This document shows positions 47,878 to 56,938 of a stretch of 64,000 nt of DNA, piece by piece (position 1 is the first letter of the stretch; each line of letters starts with the position of its first letter). The notes under the pieces were generated by a model. It ran no database searches and was not told where the DNA came from. It saw only the letters and a list, made by a program, of their open reading frames with translations. Source of the stretch: Thermosynechococcus sichuanensis E542 (GTDB lineage Bacteria > Cyanobacteriota > Cyanobacteriia > Thermosynechococcales > Thermosynechococcaceae). The position numbers and the translations under genes were made by a program. Where the stretch lies: contig NZ_CP032152.1 of the NCBI RefSeq assembly GCF_003555505.1, forward strand, positions 2,341,001 through 2,405,000, given 5' to 3'.

Positions 47878-47949
47878 GACGGATAACCTCCTAACGTTAA
47901 GATTTGTTACGTTGCTCCGTTCTTTATTCTATCGGCAGGTGCCAAAAAG

Positions 47950-48975
47950 TTAGTAGTGGATGCGAGGGTCAATCCAGGCATTCAGCAGATCAATGACAAT
48001 ACTGGCGGCGACAACCACCACGGCAAAGAAAACCACAATGCCTTGTACGGTTGGATAGTCCCGCAGGGCGATCGCTTCATAGAGTCGCTGCCCCAGCCCC
48101 GGCCAAGAAAAGGTCACCTCCGTCAAGACAGCTCCCCCCAAGAGACTGGCAAGGGTCAAACCCAAAACGGTGATCACTGGAATCAAGGCGTTCTTGAGGG
48201 CATGGTGAATAAGAATCCGATGCTCAGGAATGCCACGGGCACGGGCGGCTTCCACATAATCTGCCACTAAGGTTTGCTTGAGATTCACCCGCACAATGCG
48301 CTCAAAGATACCACTGAGGACGATCGCCAACGTCACCGCAGGCAGAAGTAAGTAGCTAAAAGCAGTGGCTAATTGGTGGAAATTACCATTCAGGAGCGCA
48401 TCCAGCAGATACAGCCCTGTGGGGCCTTGGGGGGGTGTTTCAGTAATCGGATAGCGGGTGCCCAAGGGAAGCCAACGCAAATTCACCGCAAAGAGCAGTT
48501 GCAAGAGCATCCCCAACCAAAAGAGGGGCAAAGCATAGGTAATAATGCCAAAGAGGCGCCCGCCCACATCCCAAGCGGTGCCAGATTTGACCGCAGCCAA
48601 ACTGCCAATGAGCACACCTAAACCAAAGGCGATCGCCAGACTCGCAAGGCCTAACTCTGCTGTCGCGGGAAAATGCTTGGCAATGATACTGGTGACGGCT
48701 TCCCCTTGACTGGTGAGGGAAGTGCCCAGATCAAATCGCAGGAGTTGTCCCAAATAATTCAGGTATTGCTGCCACAGGGGTTGCGCCAAGCCCAATTGCT
48801 CTCGCAAGGCCTCTTTAACAGCCGCCGGGGCACGGGGGCCTAAAATCGCATCCACGGGATCCCCCGGCGTGGCTCGCAGCAGCAAAAAGACGACGGTGAC
48901 AATCGTCCACAGCATCAGCGGCGCCAGTAAAAGCCGCAGCAGCAGGTACCCCTGCAATGCACGCAGACGAGACAT
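47950..48975 (-). CDS. Peptide-type ABC transporter permease (DppB/OppB family)
   Basis: The 341-residue protein has six membrane segments, the N-terminal TPGDPVDAILGPRAP, and the EAA loop YVEAARARGIPEHRILIHHALKN. It is the DppB/OppB/GsiC-type half of an inner-membrane dipeptide or nickel-type transporter. No partner (DppC, ATPases, binding protein) is adjacent. It ends 72 bases after the prxQ start and is preceded by a small conserved gene. Confidence 0.92.
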   Translation of the reverse strand: MSRLRALQGYLLLRLLLAPLMLWTIVTVVFLLLRATPGDPVDAILGPRAPAAVKEALREQLGLAQPLWQQYLNYLGQLLRFDLGTSLTSQGEAVTSIIAKHFPATAELGLASLAIAFGLGVLIGSLAAVKSGTAWDVGGRLFGIITYALPLFWLGMLLQLLFAVNLRWLPLGTRYPITETPPQGPTGLYLLDALLNGNFHQLATAFSYLLLPAVTLAIVLSGIFERIVRVNLKQTLVADYVEAARARGIPEHRILIHHALKNALIPVITVLGLTLASLLGGAVLTEVTFSWPGLGQRLYEAIALRDYPTVQGIVVFFAVVVVAASIVIDLLNAWIDPRIHY

Positions 48976-48987
48976 GAATCGCTCGAG

Positions 48988-49215
48988 TTATTCTTGGGGT
49001 GGGTTCGCCGCTCGCTGGCGATCGCGCTCAATCGAGGCTAGGAGACGTTTAGGATAGCTATCTGCTGCAATTTGCAGAATTTGATCGAGGGGTGTGTCAT
49101 TCATAAACTTGGTGGCGGCAGCAATGTACTCACGGTTGGGACAGCGATCGCCAAGGACACAGCCATTGACACAGGCCTCTGCACAATTAATGGTTTCTGG
49201 CGTCAGTTCACTCAT
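48988..49215 (-). CDS. Small four-cysteine conserved cyanobacterial protein
   Basis: The 75-residue protein has cysteines in INCAEACVNGCVLGDRCPN, spaced C-x3-C-x3-C-x5-C (residues 11-25), followed by a helical tail. The cluster could bind zinc or an Fe-S centre. It lies 12 bases before the DppB-like gene on the same strand. I do not recognise a named family; the compact conserved look and coding context support it as real. Confidence 0.7.
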   Translation of the reverse strand: MSELTPETINCAEACVNGCVLGDRCPNREYIAAATKFMNDTPLDQILQIAADSYPKRLLASIERDRQRAANPPQE

Positions 49216-49286
49216 GGCAGCTCTCCGAGGAATCCTTCAAATTTTAGCAAGGGGAAGCCACAGGACAATTGGCAATGATTGCCCTA

Positions 49287-49302
49287 CCCCCTAGGCTAGA
49301 AT
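49287..49302 (+). promoter_or_regulatory. Shared promoter motif upstream of TPR gene
   Basis: CCCCCTAGGCTAGAAT matches 13 of 16 bases of the motif before hemE and the DUF3782-type gene, with -10-like TAGAAT, 36 bases before the ATG. Confidence 0.5.
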
Positions 49303-49337
49303 CGTACTGGCAAGGGAAACGTTGAGTAGGAGGCAGA

Positions 49338-50183
49338 ATGCGCAAGAAATGGATCACCCTTTTAGTGTTGGTGTTGGGGATGATTCCCTTCATCGCCATT
49401 TCCTTAATGCCCCTGCTCACCAGTGCCTTTACAGCACCCCAAGCCACCCCTAGCCCTGTGGCCAGCCCTCCCGCTGGGGATAAAGTCGCAGAACTCCAAG
49501 CCCAAGAAAAGGGGTATCAACTGGTGCTGGAGCGTGAACCCAACAATTCCACGGCACTAGAAGGCTTGGTGCTGGCGCGGCTGCAACTCATTCAACTAGG
49601 CAAAGGCGAAATTGCCAGCGTCATTGACCCACTGCGGCGGCTGGCGGCGCAGCGACCGGAACAGACGGACTATGCCATTCTCCTAGGGCAAGCCCAACAA
49701 CAAACGGGCGATCGCGAGGGGGCGGCTCAAACCTTTCAAGGGGTCCTTGCCAAATCTCCGGGGAACCTCAATGCCCTGCGAGCTTTGGTAGATCTCTACC
49801 TCAAGGAAAATCGTCCCCAAGCCGCTATTGGTTTAATTGAAGAGACCCTCCAAGGGGCAGAGCAAGCCAACAAAGTCCAAGCGGGGAGTGTGGATGTCAC
49901 CGCTGTGCAACTCCTCCTTGGGGATGTTTATATGGCTCAAAAACGCTACGATGAGGCGCTGACCCTCTTCCAAAATCTGGGCAAAGAAAACCCCAACGAT
50001 TTTCGCCCCGTTCTTGCCCAAGCGATGGCACTGACGGAACAGGGGAAAAAGACCGAAGCGGCTCCCCTCTATGCCAAAGCGGTGGAATTAGCCCCCGCCA
50101 AGTATAAAGACGCGATTCAGCAGGCCGCACAGCAGGTGCAAAATGAATCGCCAGCAACCCCTGAACCCTCACCGCAGCAATAG
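49338..50183 (+). CDS. TPR-repeat protein with N-terminal membrane anchor
   Basis: The 281-residue protein has an N-terminal membrane segment (ITLLVLVLGMIPFIAISLMP), a Pro/Ala linker and at least four TPR units in a periplasmic or lumenal domain (e.g. QTDYAILLGQAQQQTGDREGA; YMAQKRYDEALTLFQNLG). TPRs mediate assembly; no specific partner is evident. AGGAGG precedes the ATG. It converges tightly (four bases) on the exported peroxiredoxin gene. Confidence 0.85.
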   Translation: MRKKWITLLVLVLGMIPFIAISLMPLLTSAFTAPQATPSPVASPPAGDKVAELQAQEKGYQLVLEREPNNSTALEGLVLARLQLIQLGKGEIASVIDPLRRLAAQRPEQTDYAILLGQAQQQTGDREGAAQTFQGVLAKSPGNLNALRALVDLYLKENRPQAAIGLIEETLQGAEQANKVQAGSVDVTAVQLLLGDVYMAQKRYDEALTLFQNLGKENPNDFRPVLAQAMALTEQGKKTEAAPLYAKAVELAPAKYKDAIQQAAQQVQNESPATPEPSPQQ

Positions 50184-50187
50184 AGCC

Positions 50188-50727
50188 TTAAGTTTCGTGT
50201 TGCAGTTCCTCTAGGCGAGCCAGTACCTCCTGACTGTGGATCGCGGGATTCACTTTCACATAACGCTCCCGCAGGATGCCTTCAGGATCAATGATGAAGC
50301 TGTGGCGCAGTGAGACAAACCCCAACCACGAGCCATAGGCCTTGCTGACTTGGCCATCAGGGTCAGAGAGGAGGGGAAAGGTCAAGCCTTCACTGTCACA
50401 AAAGTCTTCGTGGGAATCTACCGAGTCGGCACTGACACCAATGACTTCCGCATTGTGGGCATGAAATTGCTCAATGTCTCGTTGGAAGCGTTGGGCTTCA
50501 AGGGTGCAGCCAGAGGTAAAGTCCTTGGGGTAAAAGTACAACACCACCCACTTACCGCGATAATCCTTGAGGGAAATGGGCTGGCCATCCACACTGCTGG
50601 GAAGGGAAAAGTCCGGTGCGGGGGCATTGAGGGGCGGCAGTTCACCGCCAAGCGCCCAACTGGGGGCTGAGGGGCTGAGAAACAGAATCAAACTCAAAAG
50701 GGCAACAAGTAATGAGCGCAGAAACAT
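50188..50727 (-). CDS. Exported peroxiredoxin Q (alpha3-type disulfide)
   Basis: The 179-residue protein has a signal peptide (LLVALLSLILFLSPSAPSWA, cleavage near residue 25), so it acts in the periplasm or thylakoid lumen. FYPKDFTSGCTLEAQRF holds peroxidatic Cys74. The position five residues later is not Cys; the second Cys is 110 (EDFCDSEG), 36 residues away, the alpha3-type PrxQ spacing. The rest is a normal BCP fold. Confidence 0.9.
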   Translation of the reverse strand: MFLRSLLVALLSLILFLSPSAPSWALGGELPPLNAPAPDFSLPSSVDGQPISLKDYRGKWVVLYFYPKDFTSGCTLEAQRFQRDIEQFHAHNAEVIGVSADSVDSHEDFCDSEGLTFPLLSDPDGQVSKAYGSWLGFVSLRHSFIIDPEGILRERYVKVNPAIHSQEVLARLEELQHET

Positions 50728-50802
50728 GGTTGAATCGCTAAACTGGCCTTAGGAAAGCATCTAGCTGCACTGTACCCTAGTTTTCACGATTTTTCGAGGT
50801 TA

Positions 50803-53673
50803 ATGCCGTCTCTCTCCGTTGTACAGTTCATGCCCCGTTGGTTGCGCTGGCTCTCTAGCCTAGTGCTGGCGATCGCCCTTGGGGTGGGACTGTGTTGCTT
50901 GATTGCCGAAAGCCTCTGGTTTCATCAACTGGGCTATTTGGCGGTGGTCTGGCAGCGCTGGAGTGTCCAAGCCTTACTGTTTCTCACCGTTGCAGGGGGA
51001 TCGGCGCTGTTCTATGGCTGGCAGCAACACTGGCTCCTGCGGCAACGCACCGTGACTCTCGATCCCACCCTGACGGCACAGAGCACCTATCGGGGACTAG
51101 GACTATGGCGGCTTTTGTTGTGTGCCAGCGGTTTAACTTGGCTGCTAATTGTGGCTACTTATCACATTGGGGCGATCGCCCTGCAACTTTGGCAACAGCG
51201 CTCAGAGATTACGTTTAACAGTCCTCTTTTACCGCAATTGAGTGTTTGGCGGGTGACGGAGCTATCGCTGCAAATCGTGCAGAATCCTTGGCTATTCGTG
51301 CCGAGTTTGGCGGCATTGGTACTGGGGCTGTGGTTGCCGGTGCGCCTCTTTCAGGGGATAGGCATTCTCTTAAGCCTCGCCATGGGGGCGATCGCCAGCC
51401 TTAGTTGGTCAGTTGTCCTCAAAGGACTGTTTGCCGCCAGTGATTCCCATACCGAACCGCTATTTCACCATTCCATTAGCTTTTATCTGTTTCAAATCCC
51501 CCTGTGGGAGCTGTTGCGCCTTTGGTTGGTGAACCTCAGCGTTGTGGGCTTAGGGGGAACGGCTTTGGGTTATCTCCTTGCCAATGAAAGTCTCAGTCAT
51601 GGCAAGTTCCTCGGTTTCGTGCGATCCCAACGGCGGCATTTACAGGGCTTAAGTGCCTTTGTCTTTGCCACAGTGGCCTTTAGCTTCTGGCTAGAGCGCT
51701 ATAAACTTCTTTACTCGACCAATGGAGCGGCCTTTGGCGCAGGCTATACCGATGTCACCGTGCGCTTGCCCCTCTATGGTTGGCTCTCGGCTTCAGCCTT
51801 TGGCGTCGCCTGTTTGTTGGCTTGGTCAGCAATTCGACGGGGCGGCGAAGGGCAGCGGCGGTTAGGTCCCATTGCCCCCGGCCTGTTTGGTTTTACATTG
51901 GGCTATCTGGTGGTCATCCTGATTGCCGATTGGCTCCTACCCACAGCCATTGAAGCAGCGATTGTTCAACCCAACCAACTGCAACGGGAACTGCCCTACA
52001 TTCAACGCACTATTACCCACACCCGCGAAGGCTTTAACCTTGAAAAAATGCGGGTCGAACCCTTTCAGCCGGAAAATAACCTCAACGCCGAGATCATTGC
52101 TGCCAATGCGGCCACCACCCGTAACATCCGCCTTTGGGATACCCGCCCTCTCCTTGAAACTAACCGCCAACTGCAACAATTGCGCTCCTACTATCGGTTT
52201 CCGGCGGCCTTTTTGGATCGCTACTATCTGAAACTGGATCCTGAGCAAGACCAATCAGAAATTCGCCAAGTCCTCATTGCCGCTCGCGAAGTGGACTACA
52301 GTGCCGTGCAGCGGTTTGCCCGTACTTGGATTAATGAGCACCTCGTGTTTACCCACGGCTATGGCTTCACCATGAGTCCCGTGAATACCGCCGAAGCCAA
52401 TGGTCTGCCCAAGTACTTTGTGCGCGATATTGGCGATACGGGTGAGCTACTGGTCAATCCCCCCGAGATTCGCGAGAGTATCCCCTTTTTCTACCCCCGA
52501 ATTTACTACGGTGAACTCACCAATACCTATATCTTTGCCCCTTCTGATGTCCCAGAACTGGATTTTCCCCGCGGTGCCGAGAATGTCTATAACCACTACG
52601 ACGGCACGGGCGGCGTGCCCATTGCCAGTTGGTGGCGACGCTTGGTCTATAGCGTCTATTTTCGGGATTGGCAACTGCTGTTGACCCCCAACTTGCGGCC
52701 AGATTCACGGGTGCTCTTTCGGCGCTTGATTCAGGATCGGGTGCGGGCGATCGCTCCCTTCCTGCGCTTTGACAGTGAACCTTACCTTGTCGTCGCCGAT
52801 CCACGCTCTGAACAGGACATTGCAGCTAGCCCGAGCACGGCGGGGGTCAGCTATCTCTACTGGATTATTGATGCCTATACCGTCAGTCGCTATTATCCCT
52901 ACGGTGATCCGGGGGAGCACTCGTTTAACTACATTCGCAACTCCGTCAAAGTGGTGGTGGACGCCTATAACGGCGATGTCACCTTCTATGTGGTGGAACC
53001 CGACGATGTCATGATTCGCACGTGGCAGCGGATCTTCCCAACCCTCTTTCATCCCTTGAGTGCCATGCCCCACCGCCTCTATCGCCACATTCGCTATCCC
53101 ATTGATTTGATGCAGGTACAGTCAGAACAGCTCCTGAAATACCACATGACAGATCCCGTGGTGTTTTACAACCGCGAAGACCTCTGGCAAATTCCCAAGG
53201 AGATTTACCGCGAAAAACCCCAAGCCGTTGCCCCTTACTACTTGATTACCAAGTTGCCCATTGGCTATACGGAGGAGTTTATTCTCCTTGTCCCCTTTAC
53301 CCCCGTGAATCGTCCCAACCTCATTGGTTGGCTGGCGGCTCGCTCCGATGGTCAAAACTATGGCAAGCTCCTGCTGTACGTCTTTCCCAAGCAGGAACTG
53401 GTCTTTGGTCCGGAACAAATGGAGGCACGCATCAATCAAGACCCCGTCATTTCGCAGCAAATTTCCCTCTGGAATCGCCAAGGGTCAAGATCCGTGCAGG
53501 GCAACCTCCTCATTATCCCCATCGAGCGATCGCTCCTCTACGTCGAACCGATTTACCTCGAAGCCGATCAAAATCAACTGCCCACCTTGGCACGGGTCAT
53601 CGTCATGGATAACCAGCGGATTGTGATGGCACCCACCCTCGAAGAAGCCCTCAAACAGCTCTTTCCCCAATGA
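50803..53673 (+). CDS. UPF0182 family large membrane protein
   Basis: The 956-residue protein has seven or so N-terminal membrane helices and a large soluble C-terminal half. Conserved segments include YSTNGAAFGAGYTDV and GNLLIIPIERSLLYVEPIYL near the end, all hallmarks of UPF0182. The family is found in cyanobacteria and actinobacteria and its function is unknown. An IS630-family relic begins immediately after its stop. Confidence 0.93.
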   Translation: MPSLSVVQFMPRWLRWLSSLVLAIALGVGLCCLIAESLWFHQLGYLAVVWQRWSVQALLFLTVAGGSALFYGWQQHWLLRQRTVTLDPTLTAQSTYRGLGLWRLLLCASGLTWLLIVATYHIGAIALQLWQQRSEITFNSPLLPQLSVWRVTELSLQIVQNPWLFVPSLAALVLGLWLPVRLFQGIGILLSLAMGAIASLSWSVVLKGLFAASDSHTEPLFHHSISFYLFQIPLWELLRLWLVNLSVVGLGGTALGYLLANESLSHGKFLGFVRSQRRHLQGLSAFVFATVAFSFWLERYKLLYSTNGAAFGAGYTDVTVRLPLYGWLSASAFGVACLLAWSAIRRGGEGQRRLGPIAPGLFGFTLGYLVVILIADWLLPTAIEAAIVQPNQLQRELPYIQRTITHTREGFNLEKMRVEPFQPENNLNAEIIAANAATTRNIRLWDTRPLLETNRQLQQLRSYYRFPAAFLDRYYLKLDPEQDQSEIRQVLIAAREVDYSAVQRFARTWINEHLVFTHGYGFTMSPVNTAEANGLPKYFVRDIGDTGELLVNPPEIRESIPFFYPRIYYGELTNTYIFAPSDVPELDFPRGAENVYNHYDGTGGVPIASWWRRLVYSVYFRDWQLLLTPNLRPDSRVLFRRLIQDRVRAIAPFLRFDSEPYLVVADPRSEQDIAASPSTAGVSYLYWIIDAYTVSRYYPYGDPGEHSFNYIRNSVKVVVDAYNGDVTFYVVEPDDVMIRTWQRIFPTLFHPLSAMPHRLYRHIRYPIDLMQVQSEQLLKYHMTDPVVFYNREDLWQIPKEIYREKPQAVAPYYLITKLPIGYTEEFILLVPFTPVNRPNLIGWLAARSDGQNYGKLLLYVFPKQELVFGPEQMEARINQDPVISQQISLWNRQGSRSVQGNLLIIPIERSLLYVEPIYLEADQNQLPTLARVIVMDNQRIVMAPTLEEALKQLFPQ

Positions 53674-54134
53674 AGTCTTTCTGGTGTCTATACTGTCCCG
53701 CCACTCAACTCTCCCTTCTCTTACGCTCCCCAACTCGCTTGCCGTCAATCCGTTGACCTCGCGCTGACTATCCATACTCACACGCCAACCGCGAGTCAAC
53801 CCCCCTCTTATCGATATACACCTCCGTTTTCTCTAACTGGTCATCGGGATGAGCCGCAACATCCGCTGCTAAGGCTGCCCAATCCAGTTTCCAAGGACAG
53901 CGCGGGACAACCGTAGGAGCAAGGTTTTCTCGCTTCAGCCAGCGATGGATGGTGGCACAACTGACTTGAAAGAGTTGAGTGGCCTCACTGATTTTGCCCC
54001 CTTGCCAACCCGCTCTCGTCAGTCCAAGCTGTAGCTCATATTCTTTGACAACGTTTATGGCTCTTTAAGTATAGCCTATCTCTCTTAAAAATATATCACT
54101 CCTTTTTGAAATAGCTAATTTGAAATAGCTATAG
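53674..54134 (-). mobile_element. Decayed IS630-family element (5' half)
   Basis: On the minus strand, a terminus resembling TATAGCTATTTCAAAAAGGAGTGATA (54134 inward, with a small TAGCTATTTCAAA duplication) is followed by an IS630-type transposase N-terminus. The frame 54058-53768 has the helix-turn-helix TQLFQVSCATIHRWLKREN and then VYIDKRGVDSRLACEYG before a TAG. Recognisable IS630 sequence (SARGQRIDGKRVGERKRR) continues past it to the edge of the UPF0182 stop. The start codon is lost and the C-terminal catalytic part is missing. Confidence 0.85.
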
Positions 54135-54356
54135 CTTAAGGCAACCAACAACTATTAAGATTTTATGAGTTCTGTTAATTTATCATCAATTGCTGAAGAA
54201 ACTACACTTAGAGCTTTTCGATCTAACTTAAAATAAGAATTGGTTATAGAGTGACTACTTCTAACATCTTGGTTTGAGGGAAGTAGGTCGGCAACAACAT
54301 TACTCAAACGATAGTGCCGAATACCGTCAGCTTTTTGTACAAGAAGGAGATTATTT
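54135..54356 (+). promoter_or_regulatory. AT-rich leader of the Roadblock-GTPase cassette
   Basis: These 222 AT-rich bases lie between the IS terminus and the first cassette gene. No gene is supported. The cassette promoter should be here; I cannot assign -35/-10 boxes with confidence. A good AAGGAG site sits at 54344 before the ATG. Confidence 0.4.
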
Positions 54357-54752
54357 ATGGCAATTAATGCAGCGAAACTCCAAGCAACATTACAAAAATT
54401 TGTTGCTGATGTTAGTAACGTGCAAGGGGCTGCGCTCGTTTCTCCTGATGGCTTAACCTTAGCAGCGGCACTGCCAGGGGAAATGGATGATGAACGAGTA
54501 TCAGCAATGTCAGCAGCCATGCTCTCTTTGGGTGAACGGATTGGCCGAGAACTGAGTCGGGGTCAAATTGAGCGGATCTTGGTCGAAGGAACAAATGGCT
54601 ATGGCATTCTCACCAGTTGTACAGACGAAGCAGTATTACTGGTATTGGCGGATGCGGCAGCCAAACAGGGGATTATTAACCTTGAAATCAAGAATATCAT
54701 TGGTGAACTGCAACCGCAGTTAACAGCAGGGTTACAATCGGTGGGTGTTTAA
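54357..54752 (+). CDS. Roadblock/LC7 domain protein (MglB-like)
   Basis: The 131-residue protein is a single Roadblock/LC7 domain: VADVSNVQGAALVSPDGLTL, LSLGERIGREL, VEGTNGYGILTSC. In bacteria these proteins are GTPase-activating or nucleotide-exchange partners of MglA-type small GTPases, and a GTPase gene follows after a 36-base gap. It opens the four-gene cassette and has a strong ribosome site. The regulatory role is family knowledge; the specific partner is inferred from adjacency. Confidence 0.9.
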   Translation: MAINAAKLQATLQKFVADVSNVQGAALVSPDGLTLAAALPGEMDDERVSAMSAAMLSLGERIGRELSRGQIERILVEGTNGYGILTSCTDEAVLLVLADAAAKQGIINLEIKNIIGELQPQLTAGLQSVGV

Positions 54753-54788
54753 TTGTCCCTGTCCTTGCAAAAGGAGAAGAGTCGCACC

Positions 54789-55355
54789 ATGGAAATCATG
54801 CGGATTGTTATTACTGGACCGGTGGGGGCAGGAAAGTCTACATTTATTCGCACCATCAGTGAAATTGAACCTGTGGACACAGATCGTAAAGCCACGGATG
54901 ACATCGCCAGTTGGAAAGCAAAAACAACTGTGGCAATGGATTTTGGGCGACTGCAATTTGGTCCCAATGTGGCCTTGCACCTCTACGGTACACCAGGGCA
55001 GGAGCGGTTTGACTTTATGTGGGACATCTTGATTCGTAAGGCTCATGCCTTCATTTTGTTAGTCAGCTCTCACCGTCCCCAAGACTTTCGAGCGGCACGG
55101 CGAATCCTAGCCTTCATGCGTCACCGAGTCAAGATTCCCATGCTGGTTGGTCTGAGTCATGCGGATAATCCAGAAGCTTGGCCGGCAGAGGATATTGCGA
55201 TCGCCCTAGGGTATCGTAGTCACCACAATCGGCCGCCAATGGTTCAGGTCAACGCCCTTGATCAACGCTCTGTGGCAGCAGCGATGGTGAAACTCATTGA
55301 AACCTATGCAAAGTATCAAGCGGATCAACTGAACTGGGATGCTGTCAAGCACTAG
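54789..55355 (+). CDS. MglA/Arf-like small GTPase (COG2229)
   Basis: The 188-residue protein has P-loop TGPVGAGKST near residue 10, a switch II of LYGTPGQERFDFMW (a variant of DxxG found in MglA and COG2229 GTPases), and a weak G4 in VGLSHADNP where NKxD is usual. AAGGAG precedes the ATG at 54789; an in-frame TTG at 54753 is unlikely. With the Roadblock protein it forms a likely GTPase switch. Confidence 0.9.
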   Translation: MEIMRIVITGPVGAGKSTFIRTISEIEPVDTDRKATDDIASWKAKTTVAMDFGRLQFGPNVALHLYGTPGQERFDFMWDILIRKAHAFILLVSSHRPQDFRAARRILAFMRHRVKIPMLVGLSHADNPEAWPAEDIAIALGYRSHHNRPPMVQVNALDQRSVAAAMVKLIETYAKYQADQLNWDAVKH

Positions 55356-55410
55356 TTTTTAGAGTTTGGAGGGGGAGGTAGCTCGAACTTTATCACAAGG
55401 GGGAAAACAA

Positions 55411-56271
55411 ATGAAAATCACGGGCTATTTATCTGAGTTTTCCTTAGGGGAAATCTTCCGCTTCCTAGAACAGGGGCAAAAAACAGGGTGTCTCTCGATT
55501 AAGCCATTGGAAAGTGAAACCCCACTGATGCGCTCTTGCCAAAACTGCTATATTTTCTTTCGTTTCGGCCAAATTGTGGCGGCGACTCGTGAATTAGATC
55601 ACCAAGGACTACAGCAGTTAATCGAGGAGCGTGGCTTTATTCACATCGCCACTATTCAGCGACTGCTCAAACTATATCCTCTCAACCAGCCCTTGGGTCT
55701 GCTGTTGAAAAGCCAAGGGGCTTTAGATAGTCAACAGTTGCAGTTGCTATTTAAGCAGCAGGTTCTCACGCCGATCCCAGAGTTGTTTAGTCTTACTGAA
55801 GGATGGTTCAAGTTTGATGCCAATCACCCGCTGCCGTTGGAAGAAATGACAGGGTTGAGCGCACCGCCGCGAGATGTGGCCTTAGTGGGTCTGCGGCTAC
55901 TGCGAGATTGGACGCCCTTGATGGACAAATTGCCCTTGCCTGATTCCACGATGATTAGCTTGAGTGAGGGACAGCCTCCCTGCCACCTTAGCTCTGTGGA
56001 ATGGCAGGTCTGGGAGTATGTTGACAAAACCGTCACCTTAGAGGGCATTTCCCAAGCCCTCAATTTACCGATTCTAGAGGTACAGAAAATTTGCTTTCGG
56101 TTGATGGTGGCTGGTTTAGTGGAGGAGATCATCAATGTTTCCATGGAACCACCCCCCGATTCGCCACCAGCGACACCTGCATCTTCAGAAGAGATCAGCA
56201 AATCCGTGAGTGACTCATTTCTCAGAGGGGTGTTAGCATTCCTGAAAATTAAAGCCGAGCCAAGGGTATGA
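55411..56271 (+). CDS. DUF4388/PATAN domain protein
   Basis: The 286-residue protein begins ITGYLSEFSLGEIFRFLEQGQKTGCLSI and has CYIFFRFGQIVAATRE, the PATAN/DUF4388 signature used as an output or adaptor module in cyanobacterial signalling. The second half looks like a winged helix (LEGISQALNLPILEVQKICFRLMVAGLVEEI). The C-terminus has a Pro/Ser linker. It probably relays the GTPase state. ATG at 55411 chosen for its AAGGGGGA site; it is 55 bases after the GTPase stop. Confidence 0.85.
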   Translation: MKITGYLSEFSLGEIFRFLEQGQKTGCLSIKPLESETPLMRSCQNCYIFFRFGQIVAATRELDHQGLQQLIEERGFIHIATIQRLLKLYPLNQPLGLLLKSQGALDSQQLQLLFKQQVLTPIPELFSLTEGWFKFDANHPLPLEEMTGLSAPPRDVALVGLRLLRDWTPLMDKLPLPDSTMISLSEGQPPCHLSSVEWQVWEYVDKTVTLEGISQALNLPILEVQKICFRLMVAGLVEEIINVSMEPPPDSPPATPASSEEISKSVSDSFLRGVLAFLKIKAEPRV

Positions 56272-56287
56272 AAGGAGGGTATAGACC

Positions 56288-56764
56288 ATGACGAAAGTGA
56301 CACCTATCGAATGGACAGAAGACTTGAAAACTAGCCATGCTGGTCTTGACGCTCAGCATAAAGAATTGTTAACCATGGTCAATGAGCTAGGGGAGGCCAT
56401 CAACCAAGGGCAGGGAGCTGCAACCATGAAACGCCTCTTTTCCTATGCTTTAGCCTATGCTGATTGGCACTTTCGCTATGAAGAGGAGTTAGCTGCCAAG
56501 TATCAATGTCCAATTGCTGAGCGTAACTTGCGCGAGCACACAGCCTTTCGGCAGCTCATTGCCAAGTTTGAGCAGAAATATAAGGAGGCGCGGGCGGCAG
56601 AACTGGCTGGCAACAGTAACTACGAAATACTAGAGCAACTGGCGGTTACATTTCACCAGCAATTGAATGACTGGATCATGCAGCATATTGCCATCGTGGA
56701 CAAGCAGATTGGTGAGTACGTGACGGCTGTGGAAGCAGCCAAAGCCGAGATAGCGGTCTCTTGA
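56288..56764 (+). CDS. Bacteriohemerythrin with one substituted iron ligand
   Basis: The 158-residue protein has the hemerythrin four-helix pattern: His24 (LDAQHKEL), His61 and Glu65 (HFRYEE), His84 (LREHTAF), and His133 with Asp138 (HIAIVD). The position four residues before His84, normally the first His of HxxxH, is Asn80 (codon AAC), so one of the seven diiron ligands is changed. Hemerythrins bind O2 or sense oxygen/NO. It lies 16 bases after the DUF4388 gene and has a GGAGG site. Confidence 0.9.
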   Translation: MTKVTPIEWTEDLKTSHAGLDAQHKELLTMVNELGEAINQGQGAATMKRLFSYALAYADWHFRYEEELAAKYQCPIAERNLREHTAFRQLIAKFEQKYKEARAAELAGNSNYEILEQLAVTFHQQLNDWIMQHIAIVDKQIGEYVTAVEAAKAEIAVS

Positions 56765-56938
56765 GGTGGAAGAGCAAGCATAGGCCTTAACTTATTTTGA
56801 ATGGATAGATGAGTTGAAAAGGGGCGTGGTCTTTGCATCCCCCCGCGAGCAACTGCCTGATTGCCATTGCTGATAGTGAGTGATAAAACTTTTTGACTGA
56901 CTGACGCCCAAGACATTGTTCAGCCAGTGGGTTGATGC
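56765..56938. other. Cassette downstream region, no gene seen
   Basis: These 174 bases between the hemerythrin stop and the right IS terminus show no supported gene and no clear terminator. Short open frames on the minus strand lack starts or conserved features. Confidence 0.4.

Noticed and set aside
54155-54520. Minus-strand open frame of 121 codons over the Roadblock gene
   Set aside because: It runs antisense to the Roadblock gene and its promoter region and lacks coding features.
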